64,000 nt of DNA from Liolophura sinensis. Taxonomy: Eukaryota; Mollusca; Polyplacophora; Chitonida; Chitonidae. Shown piece after piece: positions 25,560 through 37,700 of this stretch; position 1 is the stretch's first letter, and the number at the start of each line of letters is the position of its first letter. The DNA is taken from assembly GCF_032854445.1 (NCBI RefSeq), contig NC_088296.1, positions 3,431,246 through 3,495,245 on the forward strand. Direction: 5' to 3'. The notes beneath the pieces were generated by a model. That model did not search any database, had not been told where the DNA came from, and was given only the letters and a program-made list of their open reading frames with translations. A program made the position numbers and the translations under genes.

Positions 25560-26005
25560 TTTTGCCAGAACATATAATGTGATTTGTCTACATTTTGGCA
25601 CGTTTGCCCTTAAACATACTGCGTTGCTTCAAAGTTTTTCCCATTACATGTAATGTGATTCTTCAACCTTTTGACACGTTTGCCCTTACAAATGCTGCGT
25701 TGTTTCAACGTTTTCCCCATTTTGCCATTACATATAATGCGATTCGTCAATCTTTTTGCACGTTTGCCCTTACAAATACTGCGTTGCTTCAACGTTTTTC
25801 CCATTTTGCCATTACATATAATGTGATTCGTTTACCTTTAGGCACGTTTGCCCTTACAAATACTGTGATGCTTCAACGTTTTCCCCAATCTTCCATTACA
25901 TATAATGTGATTCGTCAATCTTTTGGCATGTTTGCCCTTACAAATACTGTGAGGCTTCAACCTTTTCGCACCTTTGCCCTTACATATACTGTGATGTTTC
26001 TACAC
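25560..26005. repeat. About 84-bp minisatellite, 5-6 copies
   Basis: Units with cacgtttgcccttacaaata, ctgcgttgcttcaacgtttt and cattacatataatgtgattc. A 208-residue plus frame (25595-26221) runs through it and appears to be a repeat product. The tail (26140-26280) is shared with 33860-33990. Confidence 0.9.
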
Positions 26006-26440
26006 ATCATAAAAAGATGTTGTAACACATCGCGCATTACGCAAACCTCATGTACTTGTAAGTTGACGACCTGGCCTAAAATACAGCATCTGGATCTCCG
26101 CTCTTTCTTTGATCTATCTATACTCAATAACCCCTTTCTATTGAAACAGTTTCAGCCTTTTCGCACGTTTGTAAGGTGTTTATCCAAGCATATAATGAAA
26201 GAATTATTCTGTGTAGACTGATAAAATTACACTTTTTGTACAGCCGTGAATCTGACAAACCGAACCACTGTAGGTTTGTGTTTAAAAATTGCATAAATCG
26301 CTCAGGAAGTTCGAATTATAACGACATTTCTTTCTCCGAAGTCAGCTGTGACTAATTTCATAAAACCAACCACGTCAATTGTTATTGCTGGGTGCTTAAC
26401 TTCCTTCTTGTCTGTTTCAGTGTCAAAATCGGTAGAGCAT

Positions 26441-27745
26441 GAAACACCAAGACCGATAAACTGTTGTCTTCATGAATGTCTCATATTGAGCATTCCTACA
26501 CTGAAAAGTTTTACTCGGTATGAAACACCAAGACCGATAAACTGTTGTCTTCATGTATGTCTTCCATTGAGCATTCCTATATTGAAAAGTTTTATCCGGT
26601 ATGAAACACCAAGACCGATAAACTGTTGTCTTCATCTATGTCTCACATTGAGCATTCCTACACTGAAAAGTTTTATTCGGTATGAAACACCAAGACCGAT
26701 AAACTGTTGTCTTCATCTATGTCTCATATTCAGCATTCCTACACTGAAAAGTTTTATTCAGTATGAAACACCAAGACCGATAAACTGTTGTCTTCATGTA
26801 TGTCTCATATTGAACATTCCTACGCTGAAAAGTTTTATTCAGTATGAAACACCAAGACCGATAAACTGTTGTCTTCATGTATGTCTCACATTGAGCATTC
26901 CTACACTAAAAAGTTTTATTCAGTATGAAACACCAAGACCGATAAACTGTTGTCTTCATGTATGTCTCATATTGAGCATTCCTACGCTGAAAAGTTTTAT
27001 TCAGTATGAAACACCAAGACCGATAAACTGTTGTCTTCATGCATGTCTCACATTGAGCATTCCTACACTGAAAAGTTTTATTCGGTATGAAACACCAAGA
27101 CCGATAAACTGTTGTCTTCATGAATGTCTCATATTGAGCATTCCTACACTAAAACGTTTTATTCGATGTGAAAACACCAAGACCGATAAACTGTTGTCTT
27201 CATGAATGTCTCATATTGAGCATTCCTACACTAAAAAGTTTTATTTGGTATGAAACACCAAGACCGATAAACTGTTGTCTTCATGTATGTCTCATACTGA
27301 ACATTCCTACACTAAAAAGTTTTATTCGGTATGAAACACCAAGACCGATAAACTGTTGTCTTCATGTATGTCTCATATTGAACATTTCTACGCTGAAAAG
27401 TTTTATTCGGTATGAAACACCAAGACCGATAAACTGTTGCCTTCATGTATGTGTCATATTCAGCATTCCTACACTAAAAAGTTTTATCCGGTATGAAACA
27501 CCAAGACCGACAAACTGTTGTCTTCATGTATTTGTCATATTCAGCATTCCTACACTAAAAAGTTTTATCCGGTATGAAACACCAAGACCGATAAACTGTT
27601 GTCTTCATGTATGTCTCACATTGAGCATTCCTACACTGAAAAGTTTTATTCGGTAAAAACTGATATACTGTTGTCTTCATGTGTGTCTCATATTGAGCAT
27701 TCCTACACTAAAAACTTCTATTCGGTATGAAACACCTAGTTTGGT
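26441..27745. repeat. 81-bp minisatellite, about 15 full plus 2 decayed copies
   Basis: Units of 81 bp hold gaaacaccaagaccgataaa, ctgttgtcttcatg and gagcattcctacactgaaaa. Since 81 is 27 codons, one plus frame stays open for 285 residues (repeat ETPRPINCCLH...LKSFIRY), until a 1-bp insertion near 27170. A minus frame is also partly open. Cys/Pro composition and lack of any family make a gene unlikely. Confidence 0.95.
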
Positions 27746-27751
27746 ACACTG

Positions 27752-28051
27752 TTGTCTTCATGTATTTCTAATAAAACTGGGCTCTCTCAACACTGCATCA
27801 GAAACAAAGTCCCTATAGAGCAAGAAACACCAAGGACTATAACAAACATGGGAACTGGTCAGAAAAAAGTTTCTGAAGAAAGTCTAAAAAAACCTTACTC
27901 TACCACCAACTTACATTTGCAATCAACTGCATGTCCAGAAGAAATCAGCTGTTTTTTTCCTTTTCAGCTTTTACACAACAAAGTCTGAGATCAGCCGACT
28001 GAAGCTAAAACAGAGACAAAGCCCAAGGCAGGTGAGACTCAGTTCTTGGTG
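27752..28051 (+). other. Possible plus-strand exon sequence after the 81-bp array
   Basis: The frame at 27752-27988 includes QETPRTITNMGTGQKKVSEE and looks less repetitive than the array before it. It is followed by a good acceptor (tttttttccttttcag) and a donor-like AGGCAG|gtgaga near 28030. A strong acceptor-like tract (ttcttgtctgtttcag) also precedes the array near 26420. I recognise no protein; it would be convergent with MYCBPAP. Confidence 0.2.
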
Positions 28052-28829
28052 ATGGTTCCTTCAGTTTATAATGAAAACACCATTCCAGAGAAATAAAGGC
28101 CCTTCCTGCCCAATTCGCGCACACTCTTGTTCTCGATGCAGCCAACTGTCCCTGGACCAGTCAGCTTTGGCGAGAACCTTAACCTTTGACCTTAACGCTT
28201 CAGCCCTAAGTGTCTCTTAGGGTCTCTTCACTAATGACCATGGTATTGTGCTGTAAATTTTCAACTTTTCAAACACTACAGCCCTTTTTTCATTTGAGTT
28301 TATGTATACAATTATTAAGAAAATGACACTAAAAATTATTATTTTATGCCATTAAAGACGCAAGCTTCATAAAACTGCAAATTATTTCTCTACACCCAAC
28401 AGTTCCCTCAAAATGTTTCCAAATATTAGTTGCAGAATTAGGGTAAGTAAAATATTCATGAGTACAACGTCAAAAATCAATAAAGAAAGAAAATAAGTAC
28501 ATAAATCAAAACAGGCATTCCATAGATCATATAAAAGAAAAAACACAACAAACATCGCTTGTGTTTCAACAATGTTTTATGTATTATAATGACCAACAAT
28601 AATTGAAAATTGAAACTATAGAGTATAAGTATGAAAACTTTCATTCCATAATAAAAAAGTCTCATGAACAATATCACAGGCTGGTTGGAATGTAATGGGA
28701 TTGTTTAGATGTCAAATTGAAGGATTAATAAATATTTGACTGGTGACATTGGAAATGTTTAACTCAAGAAGAATAACTAAACAATACTTGTCAGTGATCA
28801 AGGTTAGTTTGCAGAATTTCACATAATAT

Positions 28830-29152
28830 CACCAACATGGACAGATAATAAGCAGTCAGACAAAATGCAACACTAATTCAGAATTTTAACCAATCAGATC
28901 ATCGGTTGATCAGTGTCTCCAAATCTGCATTACTCAATCAAAACCAACATGACAAAGACAGAAAGTGTGTAACCAATCAGACAATGCGACACGAATTTCA
29001 GAGAGACCAGATCAGGCCAATGCTATATAAGGCTTAGTTTGCCGATCAAAGACAACATTACAAACATGAACTGTTAATCGCCAATCAGACATTGTGACAC
29101 GGGGAGAATTTTAACCAATCAGATCATCGGTAGATGAGTGTCTCCAAATCAG
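28830..29152 (-). repeat. Duplicated CCAATCAG-bearing repeats overlapping the terminal exon
   Basis: Positions 28881-28928 and 29105-29152 match closely over gaattttaaccaatcagatc and atcggt.gat.agtgtctcc. The second copy is the end of MYCBPAP exon 21 with its stop codon; the first is a non-coding copy. Two related accaatcagacaatg/gccaatcagacattg blocks lie between them. Confidence 0.85.
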
Positions 29153-29228
29153 GGGCTCCCTCCACCTGTTGTATTTCCTGTAGTGATGCCTCCAGTCTGT
29201 CCATCATATCCCCCAATATCTGATACGC
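29124..29228 (-). CDS. MYCBPAP: MYCBPAP terminal coding exon 21
   Basis: Acceptor tgttacag|GCG, stop TGA at 29124-29126. It encodes AYQILGDMMDRLEASLQEIQ and a short tail ending LIYR, fitting the C-terminal helix of the family. No clear AATAAA on the minus strand was seen in the next 800 bases, so the 3' UTR end is unknown. Confidence 0.88.
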   Translation of the reverse strand, partial: AYQILGDMMDRLEASLQEIQQVEGAPDLETLIYR

Positions 29229-32200
29229 CTGTAACAAACATACACTGTCTCGTTATATGTTTCACCATTTACAAGATACCAGTGTTTTCTTTTTCCTTAT
29301 ACTTCATAAAAGAAACATAATGTTTAGCTCGGATTAAGCAGCTGTATAAGTCGGTCATTCTGTCTGTAGGTCGGTCTGTCAAACTGTTGGACCATGTACC
29401 TTTTAACCTTCTATATTAAAACATTGTCAATTCACTTAACGAAAGGCGTGTATGAAGATGACACAATGCCCTTCAAGGGGAGTGGGGAAGATGAATCATG
29501 TGTCAGTTCTTTTCTACTAGGCACCCTTCATTTAATGTAAAAAAAAAAACTCAACCTAGTTTCTTCCTTGACTGAAAAAGCACCTTAACATCATAAGATG
29601 GTTGAACCTTGAAAGATACGTTTGGCGGCGCTAAGCTGGTTCCACGTTCCTCTTATGTTCATACATGACGTCATTCTGAATATTTCCGACCATAAAAATA
29701 GTGCATGAAATAGTGGGTTATTAAGAAATATAAAATATATAAAATATTAAAAATGAAAAAATTCCAATTCCAATTTTTTTGCCGTACCTTTCTTCATTTT
29801 CCTGAAAAACCATTCTCTCCATTGTATACTACCTTTTCATATATCCTTTAAGCAAAACTTTGTTTGGTGAAATCTTGTTTATACGTTTATCACAGTTTGT
29901 TTACCCACTCCTCACCTGAGAGTAGAGTTTCTCCTTGTACTGACTGTGAAGCTCCAAGTCTTTGAGAGACTGGCTGGAGCTGTCCGTGGGGGAGACAGAC
30001 GGGGAGGCTGGCCGCTCTCGCCCATGTGCGGAGTCAGCTTTAGAAGGAGTGGACGAGGTCTTCTTAGCTGGGGCGGGGGTTGTGGGTACACTTTTACCTT
30101 TGGATTCAGGTCTCGGAGGCTGGAAAATAATTGACTTGTTTGTTTATTTGATTGGTGTTTAATGCGGCAATCAAGCATTTTCACATACATGTGTAAGACA
30201 GCATTCAGATGTTTGGATGGAAGATCCAGTGCGCCCTGAAATTAAACCATCGACCTTCGACAGGTACCTAACAAACCTTCTGACTTAGTTAAAGTTGCGG
30301 CCAAAACAGCGGGAGCTGGACTTGAACACATGACTTCGTTCAGATCAAGAATCAAATAGTCGCAGTGACCCAACGTTTTGAACGTCCGAGGCAGCAAGGC
30401 CCTGTTAATAATTAATGTCACGACAATAGAACTTTGATTTGATGGGTGTTTACTTGCTGTGCTCAAGAACAGTTTATACGTACAATGATGGCCTATATCA
30501 CGGATAGAGAAAACCCAGTATGCCCCAAGAAAACCCCTAGACTTTGGCAAATAATTGGCATACCCTAAATGACCAAAAAATTCGACCACAAACGAGCATC
30601 TCTGTAGGCAAATAAATATCATGGGATATTACGTCTGTGGCTAAAATATAGATTTTCCCAGTTGGATATCACTCTACCTTCCAAACCCCTCTCAAAGCAC
30701 CTTTCTAAAATCAGTAGCAGTCCCAGTATCGGGAGAAGTGAGCAACTTAGTCATAGACGAAATTTTAGGTCACGTGGAGCACATTTCTGAGCACTAACCT
30801 CTTTGCCTTTTGCAGCTTTAGGATCCTTGGCCGATGGGTTTTTCTTGGCTGACTCTTTCTGTTCCTTCTTTTCAGCCTGCTTGTACTTTTTGGTCTCTGA
30901 CGAGAAACAATAAAATACATGTATATAAGCACCTGCAACCAAAATAAAATTTCGCCACAGAAATTTCATTTCAGAATCAATCAATTTCAGAGGTCATAAT
31001 AAATTACTTATGGGGCTGAAACTTACAATTTTCCAGCAGGATATCACGCTACAGTCCAAACAAATCTCGAAATGATTTAATAAAGGATTAGTGTCCAGAT
31101 TTAGCTACTTGTCCTAAGTATAAACATTATACCCTGTTTAACCTTGTGTTACCAAGAGAGCCTCTGAGAAACGAAATTTTGACTTTAAATCCACCAAAAA
31201 CAATAGGTGTACTACCCTAGTCCATCCGCAGACGGCTCACATGGGAATTCATATCAAAACGACGTAATTTTCGAGATGGATTCTAACCACACAGAAGCAA
31301 ATATACAGCCGGATCAATTTGAATCCACAGTGGACAACGCTGAAGTTCCCATTTATCACGCCGACATCTCTGGCCTTTCTTCAGATTCCGAGTTTTCAGA
31401 CGGTAAATTTGATGTTTGTCCAGGCATTTCCAAGCGCACTGGCAATACGGACAGGTAACTCAAAGCTCTATCCTGTGTTACACTGCAGGTCTACATTTCG
31501 TGTGTGTATCAGATTTAATATTTAGTATCCTTTCCTTCTGTCCGCTTCGCAATAAATATCATTCTATTTCTGGGTGATTTTGCTTCAAAATTTCTTCGCG
31601 GGAAATAATTTTTGTGCATTTCGTCAAGGTAACGCTGACACAAGTTCGTACAATTGTTTGATTTTCTTTTGTGACCTCTTAATTATTTAATTTTTAGGAC
31701 CTAAATTACTCAAGCGCACCAATCAGGTATTATATGTATTTCTATATATAAAAAAAAGGTGTCGTCATTTCAATGTCAGCACAACATATTTTATCTGTGT
31801 TCATGTGTATATGTCACTTCTGTAACATCAGCGACTTACTGTCCGCATAAAAACTGACTTTACTTTTGGCGTGGATTAAATATGGGGTAATTTCATTGTG
31901 ATGGAGTTAACAGGTGACATCGAAGACATATGTCCGCTGAAAACGAAAAGTTTCAGCACAGAAAGTAATATTTTATGACCTTTATTTGCCTCTAAACTGC
32001 AGAATTTCTGTGAATTTCTGGAAAACTATGACTACAAAGTATAAAACCAGCTGAGCTATGAGGACGACACGTTCCGCATGACTTCACATGTCTCACCATG
32101 CACGACGACATCCATTTGTCACGCCGTGTCAATTTACCACTCAATAACGATCTTGTTAATAGTTTTGTTGTTTTCGTTTTTTTTTTTTTTGTTTTATACT

Positions 32201-34660
32201 GTCAGAAGACCTACACAGCTCGCTCGCGACTTCATACCTGAAGGTGGTATCTGATTTGTCATTGCAGCACACAAACGTGACGTTTGGCGGCGTAAAAAGC
32301 TTGAAGCTACAAAAAAAGTCCATCTGTCAGCCAGCTCTGTTTCGATGAAACCTCACTGATCTATTACCGTACGATGCACAGACAAGTATGCAAATATGAC
32401 TCACAAATATGTAAATACACGGTAACCTTATAAACTTAACTGTCAAGTGTGGGAGAAGTAAATAGATGTTCGCTGAATAAAGCCCGGATACAATCTGATA
32501 TATTAAACAGTGTTTCAGTCAGGGTTTTAAAACTGACTATTCCAAAAAAACTATTCCAAAAACACCTCGCTGGAGATTTCTGGGGCCTGTTTCACAACGC
32601 CATAATAGGGCTTAAGTCCAACACTCCAATCTTGTTTTCAAGAGAAAAATAAAAAACATTTGTTTCAGAAGCTGAATGCTCAAACTTAGCTGAAATTGCA
32701 CAACCACGGCACAGAATCAGTGGTCAAAATTTTATCAGGTGATGATTTTATCAATTTAAAAGTTTATTTTGGATTTCATTTTAAGGCTTACGGCGAAAAT
32801 CATTTCATTTCTGAAGCAGACCAATGCCTTGATTGCCCAATCTCTGTGTTTTGTAACATACCTGCATTAACGATAAATATGTTGCCTGCAGTGTAGATTA
32901 CATGTACATGGGGACATGTGATTTATAACAAATGTGAGGAAAAACTTGAAGAGAAAGACTGACCGCACGTCATAGGTAACAACCTAATAAATATTAAAAG
33001 CCCAATAAAACTCCCAGAATCTAATCCAACTACTGCCACCCTGCATCATCACATATACTTCCGCCCCCGTTCATAATTGATGGAGGGGCCTCCGCTGCCG
33101 AGGTGGTTAACGTGCCAGCGCGGCGCAATGACCCAGGAGCTTCTCACCCGTGGGGTCACTGTGAGTTCAAGTCCAGCTCATGCTGGCTTCCTCTCCGGCG
33201 ATATGTGGGAAGGTTTTCCAGCAGCCTGCAGATGGTCGTGAGTTTCCCCCGGGCTCTGCCTGCTTTCCTCCCACCATAAGTATACGTGAAATATTCGGCG
33301 TAAAACACCAATCAAATAAATAAATAAATAGATAATCGATGGAATACAGTTACATGTATATAGAAAATATTTACACTTCTTATAACCATTCCATTGGACA
33401 AAGTGCCTCAGTTGAGTATAAAAGAGAACAGAAGATTTCAAATCGTTCAGTTTTATAATTTTTCATCATGGAAAAAATCATGTTGGAGAATTATGTCAAG
33501 AAATTATTTTTTTACATATTTGTTTTACTAACAAATTCCCCTAAAGGGATTATTTTAAAAAGGTGGATTAAGAGACCATATTTTTCAAAGGTTTTATGCA
33601 TTTAAAAATGCTACAAAACTTATTAGATCAACACATACATAGTTCATCAAAGATGATTTTACAGAAAATTTCTACACGTGCCGTAAACAAATGAGGAAAA
33701 TTACAAGGAAAAAAGTAACGTCACTTCGCTTTTTCCATCAGGAAGGCCAAATATTTTATTCTATTATAATTTACTTTTTATGATGCATCAAAAATTCTAA
33801 AAAAATAACTGAAAATTAGTTTGTTCATAGGTTTGCATGGTGCATTTCACATCCTCTGCTGCAATTCTTCAACCTTTTCGCACGGTTGCCAGGTCTTTGT
33901 TCAAGCATGCTCTAAGACATTATTCTGTGTGAACTGATAAAATTATACTTTTTGTGAAGCCACGAAATGGGCCAATCCAACCAATGTAGCTTTTGCCGCC
34001 TACAGCTCATTTTAAGCGTTTCAGGCAAAAGATAACAAACTATCATTACGCTATACACAGGTGTGTCATCTCACAGCAAAATGAACAAGAAACCGTTCAT
34101 CACTGATACAAATTTTCAGCGTTCGATCGTGACTTCCTCAGTTTCTAAATGACCACAGGTATGTCTTTAGTCTAATCAACCGTCAGGTAAATCAAAGGTA
34201 AACTTCACAACCACACCTGCAATCAAACCTTCATCACACTTATATTGAATGGTTTTTGTGTTGTTTTGTTTTTTTTTGTTTTTGTTTCGACTTTCTAAAT
34301 TGTGCCATTCGTCTGGTTGTTGCCTATAGTACCCTCAGGAGACAGGAGACATTGACTTGCAAATTCCCGAGTGATAAGATCTAGTTTATGCAAGACACAC
34401 TGATAAACCGAGGAAGCCTGAGGGCAGGTGAGGGATAGGCAAAATGTGCGACAAAATATACAAAATTGTCTGTAGTGGGATTGTATGGTTAAAGCACAGC
34501 CCAAGTTCACAAGACTTTGTCACTTATAGATTCGTCAGGTTTATACTTAAAGGGGCATGGGTTTTAAATGGAGTGCAGAGCTGATGAGCGACAAGAGACA
34601 CACACAGGCTCGATAGATTTGACTGACAGAAGAATGGTCAGGAAAAATAAACAACCCTAA

Positions 34661-34734
<74 letters not shown>

Positions 34735-37700
34735 CTAAACTGGAGAAGACTCAGTGTTCCAAAAGTGAGAAGAAATAGGGTATGACTATAGACAATGCTA
34801 CTGTGTATGGTATTCCACGAAACAAAACTTTTTTGTACCCATACATCAGAAAAACTGTCAAGGACTTCACTATGTCAATACTTGACAATGTCAATACTTG
34901 ACAATATCAACACTTGAAAATGTCAATACTTGCCAATGTCAAATCCAGGTTACTTAATAAGAAAGTTTCAGCTGGTTAGATTGACCGATTCTTCTTTAGT
35001 CTTAACACCTCAAGTATTTACATATTTATTTCATTGGAATTTTAAGCCATACTCAACAATATTTCAATTATATCATGGCTGCGACATTACGGTGGGAGGA
35101 AACGGGAAACTCACGATCATCTGAAGGTTGCTGACAGATCTTCCATATATGTCATGGCCAAGAGCTTGACGAATCAGAACTGTTTTGGAAATAAAGCTCA
35201 GAGTCGAAAACTGGTTAAGAGCAGAACATACAAAACGAAGAGACAGATGGACAGTCACTGCATCCAAACAGGCCTATCATAGACAGCACTAGTATGTTTC
35301 CTTATTTCATATGTGTGACACAGACCTTCAGAATTTGTTCTAGATGCATGTCATATTGAGGTTAAAGGTGAAGGTAACTCATGTGCTTAAGATCTTTTTA
35401 CCAAGTTTTCGAGTAAACCTTCATTTCAAATTTCATGAAACTTGGTATAAATCATCGCTGTACAATAAGGTTCGGAACTGAATGATTTTTGATGAGCATA
35501 AGCCCAAAGGTCAAGGTCATGCGGGGATTACTTGAGTGTTAGTCATTCACAAACATATTTTCTTGTTTAAAAACTGACCATGTTCTGTCCACAGCGAGGA
35601 GAATGGTTGTAGGTTCAAGAACATACAAGCAGTTTATTTTGGAAGCGAATTGGTTTAAAAAAAAAAAAAAACATAAAAAGAAAAATGTTCTTGAATCATT
35701 TGGTTGAGACCCAAAATGCTGACGTACAGTTGGCTGACTCTGTCATCTGGTCAATGAGCTCACAGGCTTGAATCCAGCTCTTTGCTGGTATGAATGTATG
35801 TGGCTTTAAATCGTCAGGTTTGTCAAGTGCCGGTAGAAGATGAGTGTTATAGCCCCCGCCCGATTTCCTCTACCCATAAATTGACACCTGACGAACGTCA
35901 AGGAGGTGTAAAGGCGAAGTACACCTTAAGCCTTAATCTTAAGCCACAAAATAAATTAAAAAAAAAAAAAAAACAGAGACGCAGCATACACAAGAGCACA
36001 TAAGCATTAGACACCTGAATAACAAAGTTTATTTTTCCTGACAACAAACTTCTGATGACAAACTTTACCAATGGCTACATAAGACATGTTTGTCGTAAAG
36101 GTCGATAGCTCCAAGGCCGCAAGCGCTTAGAGTACACCTAAATTTCAAAACATCAGGTCGCTACAATCAATTAAATTCTCTCTAATTTAACTCAGGGGAC
36201 TCAGTCGGCTAAAGAAGCGGTCACAGTGACAAAGCGAGAATCAACCAAGAGCTGAAGAGCCCACTGCCAAGGGGCATAACTCTGAACAAACAACATTTAC
36301 ATAATGTTGTCTGGGATAACGATCAAAGCCCGTAGGGTGCGCATTATGACACTGAAAACATTACACTGTGACTCAGCCACAGAGACAAAACATCCCAATC
36401 AGCTACTCAAAACTTGGACACGTATCCCTTACAACCGTCGTTAGCTGTGTTTTTACGTTTCTTTTTCTTTTTGTAATTACTCTTATTCAAGTTTTTATTG
36501 CAAGTTTTCCTTATCATTGTTTTCATGTTTGAAAGTTTGGTATCATTTTATTTTATGTAGTGGAGCTTTCAATACAACAGAAATATTCTATACTAGTGGG
36601 GCTTTCCACACACGTGGAGCTTTCCATACACAGAAGAGTTTGACTTCAAATTATTTACTGCCTTCCCCCCTCCCCCCAAAAGAAAAGCCCAATAAAACGA
36701 TCATGCAAATTATGATAAACAAACCATGCATGCAAAGCTCAAGTTCAATGTATCTGCAAACGACATTCAAATAACACTTCAGAAGACAAAAAAAAACAAA
36801 AAGAAATCAACCAACTACTATTAAAGGGCAGACAACTTCTTTTTACTCACCAGATGTGCGGCGATTGTGTTTCGAAGTGTCCGATTCTGGCGGCTCCAGT
36901 TCAATCGTACAGATACTATCTTATAAATTAACAGAGACGATTTTACAGCTTTGACAGTCTAAAAGATGTAATATGTTAAATAAAAATGTTAAATTTTGAA
37001 TCATCAGCATTATCAGGAGTCCCTTTCACTTCACATTTCTGTCAAATTTGAAGTTAGAGTTTTCCAGTGATTTGTCACCAAATTTGGGCCTCTGACTACT
37101 GCCTTCTTTCAGGCCGTGTCTCCTTTGTGTTATTTTAATGTGATTGTATGATAAATGTGATGACAACACGGCATTTTGAGTAATTCTGGACTAGTGAGGT
37201 CTAATTTATTCCAATTAACATCACTGCATTTTTTTTTTTACCTACTTCTGCTTAAGATATGGTGCTTGGCGGTCTGTAAATTATTACTATCTAAGCATTG
37301 ACATGATCAGTTAGAATAAAATCCTGACTGGCGTAAACTGACAAGAGGACGTATTTCACCGGTTACGTGTGACCATTTGCCAGCTATCACACTGTTTCAG
37401 AGCTGAAGGCAAAAGACTGACTTCTTTTTCCAATGAATTTGACGCATTCTTGTTTTCTGTCCATTACCATTTGGACAACAAACACACTAAAAAAAAGTTG
37501 TGGTCTACAAATTTAAAAGAAATCAGCCTATAATAGGTTTCACTGGTTTGAAAGTTCATACCAGCCATCTCACAACTATGGCCACCCAAAATGACACAAG
37601 ACGAGTGATACCTCGTTCTGACGAGGAAGATAGACACAGGGGTTACAAACCAGACCCAGGAAGGTCATATTTGTGACGTTACTTTTGTAACAACTAGAGT

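Noticed and set aside
25595-26221. 208-codon plus-strand frame
   Set aside because: Mostly the 84-bp repeat (FALTN...FPHFAITYN pattern) with no family resemblance.
28860-29120. Cluster of CCAATCAG motifs as a promoter
   Set aside because: The motifs lie in duplicated sequence at the 3' end of MYCBPAP; no start site or downstream gene supports a promoter.
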